This document shows positions 7,684 through 14,932 of a stretch of 40,403 nt of DNA, one piece after another. Under the pieces are notes generated by a model, which was not told the DNA's origin, did no database searches, and saw only the letters and a list, made by a program, of their open reading frames with translations. The position numbers were made by a program, and so were the translations under genes. Within the stretch, counting starts at the first letter, position 1, and each line of letters opens with the position of its first letter. The DNA is from Mesorhizobium sp. J18 (GTDB taxonomy: Bacteria; Pseudomonadota; Alphaproteobacteria; Rhizobiales; Rhizobiaceae), in assembly GCF_007829525.1 (NCBI RefSeq), contig NZ_VLJP01000004.1, positions 109 through 40,511 of the forward strand, given 5' to 3'.

Positions 7684-8786
7684 TCTGCAGGGCTCCTTGC
7701 CTGGGACGCGGTCACGGCCGGGGCCCGCTCGTACCAATCACGGCTACGGTTCACGATCCATACCACGGAAAGCATTACGGGAACCTCGACCAGCACCCCG
7801 ACCACGGTAGCGAGCGCGGCCCCCGAACTGAAGCCGAACAGGCTGATGGCGGCGGCCACCGCGAGCTCGAAGAAGTTCGATGCGCCGATCAATGCCGACG
7901 GTCCCGCAATGCCATGCTGCTCGCCCGAAGCGCGGTTGAGCAGATAGGCCAGACCGGAATTGAAATAGACCTGGATCAAGATCGGTACCGCCAGCAGGGC
8001 GATAATGAGAGGCTGTGCGATGATCTGCTGGCCCTGAAAGCCGAAGAGAAGAACCAGCGTTCCCAACAGCGCGACAAGGGACAGCGGCTGCGCTTTCCGC
8101 AAGAATGCCTGGAGCGCTTTCTCCCCTCCTTTTGCCAAGAGGTTTCGCCGCATGACTTGCGCGATAATGACCGGAATGACGATGTAGAGGACTACCGACA
8201 GGGCGAGTGTGCCCCAGGGGACCGTGATGGCCGACAGTCCCAACAGCAGGCCGACGATCGGCGCAAAGGCAACCACCATGATCGCGTCGTTGAGGGCGAC
8301 CTGGGACAGGGTGAAATGGGGTTCGCCCTTGGTCAGGTTCGACCATACGAATACCATCGCCGTGCAGGGGGCCGCCGCCAGGATGATCAGCCCCGCAATA
8401 TAGGAATCGATCTGCTCCCCAGGAAGATATGGCCTGAAGAGCCAGCCGACGAAGACCCAGCCGAGCACCGCCATCGAAAAAGGCTTCACGGCCCAGTTGA
8501 CGAACAGCGTCACCCAGATTCCGCGCCAGTGCCTGCCGACCTCGCCCAACGCCCCAAAATCGATTTTCAGGAGCATCGGGATGACCATCAGCCAGATGAG
8601 CATGGCAACCGGGATGTTGACCTTGGCGATCTCGGCACTGCCGATCGCATGGAAAAGTACTGGCATGAGATGACCGAGGGCGATGCCCGCGACTATGCAG
8701 AGCACAACCCAGAGGGTCAGGTATTTCTCGAAAGGGCCCATCCTGGCCGGATTTGTCTCGCGGGCCGCGGCTGCGCCTTCAGTCAT
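7680..8786 (-). CDS. acr3: Arsenite efflux permease ACR3
   Basis: The 368-residue membrane protein belongs to the ACR3 (bile-acid/arsenite symporter) family, with ten expected transmembrane helices, and extrudes arsenite using the proton-motive force. The essential cysteine of TM4 is seen in LAAAPCTAMVFVWS and the conserved glutamate of TM9 in GASNFFELAVA. The start at 8786 (MTEGAAAARE) is chosen because GGAGA lies ~6 bases upstream; a frame from 8864 would overlap arsC. It lies 16 bases after arsC and overlaps the truncated second arsC, forming one operon under ArsR control. Some annotations call this gene arsB, but ArsB is a different family. Confidence 0.93.
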   Translation of the reverse strand: MTEGAAAARETNPARMGPFEKYLTLWVVLCIVAGIALGHLMPVLFHAIGSAEIAKVNIPVAMLIWLMVIPMLLKIDFGALGEVGRHWRGIWVTLFVNWAVKPFSMAVLGWVFVGWLFRPYLPGEQIDSYIAGLIILAAAPCTAMVFVWSNLTKGEPHFTLSQVALNDAIMVVAFAPIVGLLLGLSAITVPWGTLALSVVLYIVIPVIIAQVMRRNLLAKGGEKALQAFLRKAQPLSLVALLGTLVLLFGFQGQQIIAQPLIIALLAVPILIQVYFNSGLAYLLNRASGEQHGIAGPSALIGASNFFELAVAAAISLFGFSSGAALATVVGVLVEVPVMLSVVWIVNRSRDWYERAPAVTASQARSPAE

Positions 8787-8802
8787 GGGATTCTCCGGTT
8801 GT

Positions 8803-9312
8803 TCACCCAGCTTGCGGCAGGTCGCGGCCGATCTCGTCCAGACGCTTCTTGAGCGCCAGCCCATCCAGCGTTTTCAGGGGCAGCGCAGTGAAGATCGATA
8901 TGCGGTTGTTGAGCATTCGGTAGGCTTCGGCAAATGCCAGGTGCTTTTCGGCATCCGTTCCCTCGGCCCTGGCAGGGTCAGGGACACCCCAATGGGCCGA
9001 AATCGGCTGTCCGGGCCATACTGGACAGGTTTCGTTGGCGGCATCATCACAGACCGTAAATACGAAATCCGTTTTGGGAGCACCAGGTCGTGCAAACTCA
9101 TCCCAGCTTTTGGAGCGGGCGAAGGACGTGTCGTAGCCCAGGCTTTGAAGAAGCTGGACAGTATAGGGATGGACCTCTCCTTTCGGATTGGAGCCGGCCG
9201 AAAAGGCCCGGAACTTCCCCTGCCCCGCACGGTTCAGGATCGCCTCCGCCAGGATGGACCGCGCGGAATTCCCCGTGCAGAGGAACAGCACATTCAACGC
9301 TGGTTCGCTCAT
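8803..9312 (-). CDS. arsC: Arsenate reductase, low-molecular-weight phosphatase type
   Basis: This 169-residue enzyme reduces arsenate to arsenite in the cytoplasm. It has the phosphatase P-loop CTGNSARS (nucleophile Cys12, Arg18), two further cysteines suited to the disulfide relay (Cys88 in FTVCDDA and Cys96 in ETCPVWPG), and the general acid in WGVPDPA. It is unrelated in fold to the glutaredoxin-type ArsC whose fragment lies downstream, so the operon once carried two different arsenate reductases. It sits 10 bases after arsR and 16 before acr3. A C-terminal extension (~25 residues after TALPLKTLDGL) is common in rhizobial members. Confidence 0.92.
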   Translation of the reverse strand: MSEPALNVLFLCTGNSARSILAEAILNRAGQGKFRAFSAGSNPKGEVHPYTVQLLQSLGYDTSFARSKSWDEFARPGAPKTDFVFTVCDDAANETCPVWPGQPISAHWGVPDPARAEGTDAEKHLAFAEAYRMLNNRISIFTALPLKTLDGLALKKRLDEIGRDLPQAG

Positions 9313-9322
9313 GACGAACTCC

Positions 9323-9655
9323 TCAACGGTTGCAGGTAACGGCTTCGATCACCGGGCGGCACAGTTCCACAGAGCCGTTGCAGCAGTCTTCCATCAGGAA
9401 GGCCAAGAGATCCCGGAAGCCTGTCATGTCTGCGACATAGCGGATGACGCGGCCATCGCGTTCGGCCCGCACGAGACCTGCATGCGAGAGCACCTTCAGA
9501 TGGGCTGATGCAGTGTTCTGAATCACGCCCAGACGGGACGCGATCTCTCCTGCGGGAACGCCAACCGCACCGGCACGTACCAGAAGGCGGAAGATATCAA
9601 GGCGAGTCTCCTGCCCGAGCGCAGCTAATGCGGACAAAGCCAATTTTCTATCCAT
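9323..9655 (-). CDS. arsR: ArsR-family arsenic-responsive repressor
   Basis: The 110-residue winged-helix repressor contains the ArsR DNA-recognition helix (IQNTASAHLKVLSHAGLV) and wing (ERDGRVIRYVAD). It lacks the CxC motif in the recognition helix of the plasmid R773 type. Instead it has C-terminal cysteines (EDCCNGSVELC: Cys91, Cys92, Cys99, plus Cys108), like the Acidithiobacillus ArsR type that binds As(III) near the C-terminus. Binding of arsenite would release it from the operator and switch on arsR-arsC-acr3. The upstream 60 bases are AT-rich and contain a dyad (9662-9677). No strong ribosome-binding site precedes the ATG. Confidence 0.92.
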   Translation of the reverse strand: MDRKLALSALAALGQETRLDIFRLLVRAGAVGVPAGEIASRLGVIQNTASAHLKVLSHAGLVRAERDGRVIRYVADMTGFRDLLAFLMEDCCNGSVELCRPVIEAVTCNR

Positions 9656-9661
9656 ATATCT

Positions 9662-9677
9662 ATAAATCCAGATTTAT
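9662..9677. promoter_or_regulatory. Dyad upstream of arsR, candidate ArsR operator
   Basis: ATAAATC CA GATTTAT is a perfect 7-bp inverted repeat with a 2-base spacer, placed 7 bases before the arsR start within an AT-rich promoter-like stretch. Its position and size fit an autoregulatory ArsR dimer site. This is inferred from position. Confidence 0.5.
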
Positions 9678-10212
9678 TTATTTATTGATAGCACTATCCC
9701 CTGCCCCTGTCAAAGGAGGCGGCGCAATTGCATCCTGTTCAGAGGTTGCCCATTCAGATGAGCCCGGTGCATCGTCGGGTAACAAATTGCCGTCATGGAA
9801 AAAAGAGCCGAGGAAGCCGGCTGCCAGCCAATACCCGTGCAATTCGGCGACGATCTGCCCGCCAGCGATCCTACCGAAGTCGTTTCCCGGTCAATACCGA
9901 CCAGCCCGACTCTCGCAACACACGCAGGAGACGGGGGGCACACAAGGCTGCAGCAACGACCTGGCCAGCCAGGAAGATTTCGCCGGAAATGGTCAAATTG
10001 CCATCGGGCAACAGCCAAGCCGTCAGCCAGAGAGGCAAGGCTGTGGCAATGGAAATGACGACGCCAGCATCCACAAGTCGCATCTGGTTATTATAGCCAA
10101 TCCAAGTGGACAAACAAAGGCGACATCTCCCTTGCATGCAAGAGGGCAGGCGTCGATCCTCCCCGCGCGGATGACGATCCTCAATCGGGTTACGCCTATC
10201 CCAGACGCATCC
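9678..10212. other. Region between arsR and chrA, possible membrane-protein remnant
   Basis: On the minus strand, 9871-10083 could encode about 70 residues with two hydrophobic helices (MRLVDAGVVISIATALPLWL and FLAGQVVAAALCAPRLL). It then breaks near 9872, and another frame continues with protein-like sequence to about 9690. No ribosome-binding site is visible. It may be a frameshifted small membrane-protein gene lying between the two metal(loid)-resistance units. No known family was recognised. Confidence 0.3.
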
Positions 10213-11439
10213 TCAGCCGAACCCGATCAGAACGCCTCCGATTGCGGCAATAATGACCACGATCCATGGCGGGCTTTTCCATGCTGTGAGAAGTACAAAG
10301 CAGGTCAGCGCCAGAGCGAATTCATAGCCACCGGCAATGGCGCTGGTCCAGACCGGCTGATAGAGAGCTGCCCCCAGGATACCGACAACCGCCGCATTGG
10401 CGCCGCGCATGAGCGCCTGCGCCATGGGTCGGGTTCGAAACATGTCCCAAAAGGGAATAATCCCGACCAGCAGCAGAAATCCCGGCAGAAAGACGGCGAC
10501 AAGCGCAATCGCCGCCCCGGCCAATCCGTTCGGCTCTGGACCAAGCACCGTGCCGAGATAGGCGGCGAAGGTGAAGAGCGGACCGGGCACAGCCTGCGCA
10601 GCGCCATAGCCGGCCAGGAACTGGTCGGCGTTTACCCAGCCCGAGCGGACGACTTCAGTCTCCAGCAGGGGAAGCACCACATGGCCGCCGCCAAAAACCA
10701 GCGAGCCGGCACGATAGAAAGAATCGAAAATTGCCAGACCTTGTGCAGAAACGCCCGCAGTGAGGATTGGCAGGCACAACAGCAGGACAAAGAACAGCAA
10801 TAGAGCAGCCACACCAGCGGCGCGTGAAACAGGAAAGCTGACGTGGCTCGCGATCGCCTCACCATCGGACCGGCACAACCACAGCCCGGCAAGACCGCCG
10901 ATGACAATCGCGGCGATCTGTCCGAACGAGCCGCCGACAAGCGTCACGACCAGAACCGCCCCCAGCGCAATGCTGGCGCGCTCCCGATCGGGGCAAAGAC
11001 TTCTTGCCATGCCCCAGACGGCCTGGGCAACGATAGCCACGGCGACCACTTTCAAGCCATGGACGATGCCTGAGCCGATCGGTCCATCAAATGCTGCCGC
11101 CCCGAAGGCAAACAGGACCAGCAGGATCGCCGAGGGAAGCGTGAAGCCTGTCCAGGCGGCTGCCGCCCCCAGCGCGCCGCCACGAAGAAGCCCAAGCGCA
11201 AAGCCCACCTGGCTTGAGGTAGGCCCCGGCAGAAACTGGCACAGCGCCACCAGATCCGCATAGCCTTTTTCGTCGATCCAGCCCCGGCGCACAACGAGTT
11301 CGTCGCGAAAGTAGCCGAGATGGGCAATCGGCCCGCCGAAGGATGTCACACCCAGCTTCAAAAAGGCTGCAAAGACCTCGCTTGCTCTTCCCTTCGGATT
11401 GTTCAGGCGCGGGGTTGCTTCGATCGCAGTATCATTCAT
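10213..11439 (-). CDS. chrA: Chromate transporter ChrA (two-domain)
   Basis: The 408-residue membrane protein is a long-chain CHR-family transporter that exports chromate. It shows both homologous halves: the N-terminal signature LGVTSFGGPIAHLGYFRDE with LCQFLPGPTSSQVGFALG, and the C-terminal copy SLVFGGGHVVLPLLETEVV with GAAQAVPGPLFTFAAYLG. Around a dozen hydrophobic segments are visible. The usual regulator gene chrB is not seen upstream. The 255 bases before the start hold only a short minus-strand frame ending about 11445 (AALADPDEAWIVLPSGQPSG) that may be the tail of a lost gene. Only a weak ribosome-binding site (AAGG) precedes the ATG. Confidence 0.93.
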   Translation of the reverse strand: MNDTAIEATPRLNNPKGRASEVFAAFLKLGVTSFGGPIAHLGYFRDELVVRRGWIDEKGYADLVALCQFLPGPTSSQVGFALGLLRGGALGAAAAWTGFTLPSAILLVLFAFGAAAFDGPIGSGIVHGLKVVAVAIVAQAVWGMARSLCPDRERASIALGAVLVVTLVGGSFGQIAAIVIGGLAGLWLCRSDGEAIASHVSFPVSRAAGVAALLLFFVLLLCLPILTAGVSAQGLAIFDSFYRAGSLVFGGGHVVLPLLETEVVRSGWVNADQFLAGYGAAQAVPGPLFTFAAYLGTVLGPEPNGLAGAAIALVAVFLPGFLLLVGIIPFWDMFRTRPMAQALMRGANAAVVGILGAALYQPVWTSAIAGGYEFALALTCFVLLTAWKSPPWIVVIIAAIGGVLIGFG

Positions 11440-11694
11440 CGGTCACGGCCTTGCCCCGAACTTCCACTTGGCTGTCCTGACGGAAGCACAATCCACGCCT
11501 CATCGGGATCGGCCAATGCCGCCATCTTGGGCCGGACCCCTTGCGCGTATTTTTGGGCCGGAATGCCGCCCTGCTTGGCGGTGCAGGCATTCGGGAGGAA
11601 TCCATATTCGCCGCTTCCTGGTCAAATCGGCGCCGCAAAGGGACCCGAGAAACTGCATATGGAACTTCCCTTTAACTTGTGGTTGTATAAGTGA

Positions 11695-12183
11695 ATGAAA
11701 TACAATTTATCTACGCATGATCATGCGCTGACATTCGCACATTCAGGTCTTTCGGGGCAGGGCTTGCTGGTTCAGATCGACACGGTGACGGAAGTGGAAA
11801 ATGACCCCTCTTCCGGCGCAATAGAGATTTCAGGAATGACCGGACAGGACCGTTGCAAGGTCCGGATACCGACGAGCGCGCTTGGCGAAATTCTGCAGGC
11901 TTCGATCCGGGCCGAAGAATCGGGCTACCTGCTGGAAGACGATTTCCAGGTCGAAATGCCGATGCTCGTCCCGGAGAGCGTCACGATCGAAGCAGCAAAG
12001 GACATGGGACTGGTCTTCCGTTTTCATCTGCACGACGGAAGACAAGCCGCGTTCATCATCCCAACAGGCATCCAATTCGAGCAACTCGACAAAGCCGCCC
12101 GAACCGTCTCGGAAGGTATCCAGATGGCTGATGACGGCGTGACGGCAGATTGCGGGTCCGAACCGGGTCCAGCTTTGGTCTGA
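11695..12183 (+). CDS. Hypothetical protein, 162 residues
   Basis: The protein is soluble and acidic with alternating beta-strand-like and polar segments (LVQIDTVTEVENDPSSGAIE, RCKVRIPTSALGEILQAS, VFRFHLHDGRQAAFIIPTG). There is no signal peptide or membrane helix, and I recognise no motif or family. Composition argues for a real gene. It stands alone between chrA (divergent) and the dehydrogenase gene (convergent, 17 bases between stops). The ATG follows an in-frame-less GTG, and no clear ribosome-binding site is seen. Confidence 0.55.
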   Translation: MKYNLSTHDHALTFAHSGLSGQGLLVQIDTVTEVENDPSSGAIEISGMTGQDRCKVRIPTSALGEILQASIRAEESGYLLEDDFQVEMPMLVPESVTIEAAKDMGLVFRFHLHDGRQAAFIIPTGIQFEQLDKAARTVSEGIQMADDGVTADCGSEPGPALV

Positions 12184-12200
12184 TCTGCAAGCGTCTTTTT

Positions 12201-12935
12201 TCAGATGGTCCAGCCACCGTCGATGGCATAAGCTTGGCCGCTGGTGTAGGTGGCGCCGGCCAGGTAAAGCGCGAGATCGGCGATCTCCTCCGGCGTTCCG
12301 AGCCGCCCCATGGGCTGGCGGGCGATGAAGGCCGCGCGGGACCTTTCGTAGTCTCCTTGCGCGCGCATCCGATCCTGGAGTGACGGACTTTCCACCGTGC
12401 CCGGGCAGATGGCGTTGCACCGTATCCCCTGTCCGACATAATCGGCAGCGATTGCCTTGGTGAGGCCGATCACGGCAGCCTTGGTGACGCCGTAGGCAAA
12501 ACGGTTCGGCACGCCTTTGACGCTCGAAGCCACCGAGGACATGTTGATGATGGACCCGCCGCCGCGTTCCAGCATGCCGGGCAGCACGGCGCGGATCGTC
12601 CGCACCATCGACTTCACGTTCAGATCGAAGGCGAAATCCAGTTCCTCGTCCTTCATGTCGAGGATGGTGCCGGAATGGACGAAGCCGGCGCAGTTGAAGA
12701 GGATATCGACGGATCCGATGTCTTTCACGACCTGCCGGACCGCCGTATCATCAAGCACGTCGAGTTTCCCGATTACAATGCCTGCCTGCGAAGACAGCTC
12801 CGCCAACAGCTTTTCATTGATGTCGGTGGCATAGACCCTGGCTCCGGCCCTGGCGAAGGTGATCGCGGTCGCCTTGCCGATGCCCTGTGCGGCGGCCGTG
12901 ACCAGCGCCGTCTTTCCCTCCAGACTGATGCTCAT
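12201..12935 (-). CDS. SDR-family dehydrogenase, DHRS6/BDH2-like
   Basis: This 244-residue short-chain dehydrogenase has the NAD-binding TAAAQGIG (residues 13-20), the NCAGFVHSG strand, the catalytic Ser in NMSSVASSVKGVPN and the Tyr148-x3-Lys152 pair (YGVTK). The TAAAQGIG and VASSVKGV features and the ending YAIDGGW match the DHRS6 group, which includes cytosolic type-2 3-hydroxybutyrate dehydrogenase and bacterial 2-keto-3-deoxy-L-fuconate dehydrogenase. The start at 12935 is fixed by AGGAAG just upstream; the frame is open to 13058. No other fuconate-pathway or ketone-body gene adjoins, so the substrate stays open. Confidence 0.88.
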   Translation of the reverse strand: MSISLEGKTALVTAAAQGIGKATAITFARAGARVYATDINEKLLAELSSQAGIVIGKLDVLDDTAVRQVVKDIGSVDILFNCAGFVHSGTILDMKDEELDFAFDLNVKSMVRTIRAVLPGMLERGGGSIINMSSVASSVKGVPNRFAYGVTKAAVIGLTKAIAADYVGQGIRCNAICPGTVESPSLQDRMRAQGDYERSRAAFIARQPMGRLGTPEEIADLALYLAGATYTSGQAYAIDGGWTI

Positions 12936-13250
12936 TTCTTCCTGCCTCTTTATCCGGCTCGTCAGACCTATTTGTTTCCACATCGATAACATAGATGTGA
13001 TCGACCGCCAGGAGGATCTTGTCCCATTCGATCGACCACCTCGTAGCCCGGCAATCATTCACATGTCGAGAATCCGAGCTTGTCGTCGTATCTGCGGTGG
13101 AAATCCATCTGGACCGCAATTCCGGCCCATTTCATGGGAAGGTCACAGAAGCAATCTATGCGATGTTTATCGGACGAGGTCCCATCGCCCAGACAGGCGG
13201 CACCTGCGCACATGCGACAAAAATGCTCATCCTCTATGCATTTATGATAC
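12936..13250. other. Intergenic stretch upstream of the sRNA, no gene seen
   Basis: The stretch contains the leader and presumed promoter of the dehydrogenase gene on the minus strand and, at its right end, the approach to the sRNA promoter. An 85-codon plus-strand frame (13019-13276) has no ribosome-binding site or known likeness and runs into the sRNA promoter. Confidence 0.4.
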
Positions 13251-13278
13251 TTGCCAAAAGCTTGGGCAGATTCTAGAT
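13251..13278 (+). promoter_or_regulatory. Predicted sigma-70-type promoter of the sRNA
   Basis: TTGCCA (13251-13256) and CTAGAT (13273-13278) are separated by 16 bases. They fit the rhizobial housekeeping consensus (CTTGAC, then CTATAT) and would start transcription at about 13284-13286, just before the first sRNA hairpin. Confidence 0.55.
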
Positions 13279-13283
13279 TTGGA

Positions 13284-13401
13284 TCGTCGGTGATCTACCT
13301 CCTCCCAGAAAGCCGACAGACTGATGCGGTGCTCCTCCTCCCGCGCCGCAATTCAGATTGAAGCCCGCCGCTCCTCCTCCCGCGGCGGGCTTTTCTTTTT
13401 T
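13284..13401 (+). ncRNA. Trans-acting sRNA of the alpha-r14 type (three anti-SD loops)
   Basis: The motif CCTCCTCCC occurs three times, at 13298-13306, 13334-13342 and 13373-13381, each exposed in the loop of a hairpin. Hairpin 1 pairs GTCGG (13286-13290) with CCGAC (13313-13317). Hairpin 2 pairs 13325-13332 with 13343-13350. Hairpin 3 pairs GCCCGCCGC (13363-13371) with GCGGCGGGC (13382-13390) and is followed by TTTTCTTTTTT, an intrinsic terminator. Three anti-Shine-Dalgarno loops and a ~120-nt length are the hallmark of rhizobial alpha-r14 RNAs (Sinorhizobium NfeR1), which block ribosome binding on ABC-transporter and other mRNAs. No protein-coding frame explains this conservation-like symmetry. 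Start and exact family membership are inferred. Confidence 0.82.
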
Positions 13402-13409
13402 GTCGAAAA

Positions 13410-13553
13410 TCAGCCGACAATCCGGGTCGGAACCGGGCCAGGGTCCGGTGCCGGGTCCGGGGGGATCGGGCGCGGAATGGGCGGCTCCGGATCGGGAGTG
13501 GGAAAAGGTCTGGGCGGCGTTGCGATCATGTCCGTCCAACGCGCGGGGATCAT
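13410..13553 (-). CDS. Proline-rich mini-protein, 47 residues
   Basis: The product has an N-terminal stretch MIPARWTDMIATPP, then about 16 prolines in 35 residues in P-x-P-x-P order (PFPTPDPEPPIPRPIPPDPA), ending PVPTRIVG. It would form a rigid polyproline-II rod. GAGGA lies 7 bases before the ATG, which favours real translation. It is isolated by the terminator of the NAGGN operon upstream (13581-13620) and ends 8 bases from the terminator of the oppositely oriented sRNA, so it must have its own promoter between 13554 and 13580 or be reached by read-through. Function is unknown. Confidence 0.55.
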   Translation of the reverse strand: MIPARWTDMIATPPRPFPTPDPEPPIPRPIPPDPAPDPGPVPTRIVG

Positions 13554-13580
13554 ATTGCGTTCCTCTTTCGGAACGGTGCC

Positions 13581-13620
13581 AAAAAAGAGCGGGCCCGTAA
13601 GGGGTATCGACCGGGCCCGC
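13581..13620 (-). terminator. Intrinsic terminator of the NAGGN operon
   Basis: On the minus strand GCGGGCCCG (13620-13612) pairs with CGGGCCCGC (13597-13589) and is followed by TCTTTTTT. It lies ~155 bases after the M42 peptidase stop codon and would end the asnO-ngg-peptidase transcript. Confidence 0.8.
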
Positions 13621-13774
13621 CCAGCGGGATCATTCGATGCGACTATGGTTGCACCACAGTGACGCAACATGACTGTCACGAGACATCGCATCTATGGCCA
13701 AGGGCAGGACATGGGTCCGCAAGAGCGCGTCACCCGAACGGTAACGGCAGGCAGCCGCCCGCGCGATGCAATGG

Positions 13775-14926
13775 TCACTCCGGCAGCCTGCGGGGCTTCT
13801 CCGGCTGCTTTGCCGCTTCCGTCGGCTGCTCGGTGAAGCCCTCGATGTCCGACACCTCGCGAACGTCGCGTTCGATCTCCACAGGACTCATCACATAGGC
13901 GGTGACGAGTTCCGCCACCGAGCGCAGCGCATGGACATGAATGCGCTCATAGCCATGCGAGCCATCGACTCCAAAGGCGATCAGCGCCGTGCGCACGTCA
14001 TGGCCCGCCTCGATCGCCGAAGCCGAATCCGAACGGTAGTAGCGGAAGAGATCCTTCTGGAAACGGATGTCCTCCTCGCGGCAGAGATCCACCAGCTTCT
14101 TGGTCAGATGGTAGTCGAACGGTCCGGCCTGATCCGCCATGGCGATCGTGACACCGAATTCCGACGAGTTCTGGCCAGGCGCGGTCGTGCCGTTGTCGAT
14201 CGTCACCATGGATGCGATCTCCGGCGTAATGATGGAGGCGGCGCCGACGCCCACCTCCTCGGCAATGGTGAACAGCCAGTGCGTGTCGACCGGAGGCGTC
14301 ATGCCTTCACGCTTCACCGCCTCGAAGGCCGCAAGGGCGATCGCCACACCAGCCTTGTCGTCCAGATGGCGCGAGACGATGAAGCCGTTGTCGAGGAATT
14401 CCGGCTGCGGGTCGATGGCGACGAAATCCCCCACGTCGACGCCGAGCGCCAGCACATCCTTGCGACTCCATGCAGCCGCATCGATACGCAACTCGACATA
14501 GGGCCAGCCGACCGGCTGCGTATCCACCTCCTCGTTGAAAGTGTGGCCGGAAGCTTTCAGGGGCAGGATGGTGCCGCGATAGCTGCCCCTTTCCGTGTAA
14601 AGCGTAACTCTCGCGCCCTCCGCGAAACGGGCAGACCAATGGCCGATCGGCACTAGTTCAAGGCGGCCGTTGTCCTTGACATATTTGACCTGCGCCCCGA
14701 GCGTATCGAGATGCGTGATGATGGCCCGGGCAGCGCGGCGCCGCTCGCCCTGCCTGATGGCGCGGATCGCGCCGCGCCGGGTCAGTTCCGGCTCCATGCC
14801 GAGGCGCTGCAACTCTTCCGTCACATGGCGAACGATCGTGTCCGTGTAGCCCGTGGGACTGTCGATCGAAAGCAGCGCCTTCAACTGCTCCGTCAGATAG
14901 GAAATATCGATCTTGAGCCTCGGCAC
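13775..14926 (-). CDS. M42-family peptidase of the NAGGN osmolyte operon
   Basis: This 383-residue metallo-aminopeptidase-like protein shows the co-catalytic zinc-site pattern of M42/M20 enzymes: His72 and Asp74 (IITHLDTLGAQ), the bridging Asp in SRHLDDKAGVAIAL (189-190) and the Glu pair (223-224, FTIAEEVGVGA). A conserved subfamily is always encoded with N-acetylglutaminylglutamine amide synthesis genes, and its role there (turnover or processing of the dipeptide osmolyte) is not established. The GTG start lies 6 bases after the ngg stop, so translation is probably coupled. The terminal ~35 residues are polar and Pro/Glu-rich. A terminator follows at 13581-13620. Confidence 0.92.
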   Translation of the reverse strand: MPRLKIDISYLTEQLKALLSIDSPTGYTDTIVRHVTEELQRLGMEPELTRRGAIRAIRQGERRRAARAIITHLDTLGAQVKYVKDNGRLELVPIGHWSARFAEGARVTLYTERGSYRGTILPLKASGHTFNEEVDTQPVGWPYVELRIDAAAWSRKDVLALGVDVGDFVAIDPQPEFLDNGFIVSRHLDDKAGVAIALAAFEAVKREGMTPPVDTHWLFTIAEEVGVGAASIITPEIASMVTIDNGTTAPGQNSSEFGVTIAMADQAGPFDYHLTKKLVDLCREEDIRFQKDLFRYYRSDSASAIEAGHDVRTALIAFGVDGSHGYERIHVHALRSVAELVTAYVMSPVEIERDVREVSDIEGFTEQPTEAAKQPEKPRRLPE

Positions 14927-14932
14927 CAGCTC

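Noticed and set aside
7914-8852. Long plus-strand open frame (312 codons) antisense to acr3
   Set aside because: It is Gln/Arg/Asp-rich shadow sequence opposite a clear ACR3 gene; such frames arise from GC-rich codon bias.
13363-13401. Simple terminator of an upstream plus-strand gene
   Set aside because: No plus-strand protein gene lies upstream, and two further hairpins with the same loop motif show that it belongs to an sRNA.
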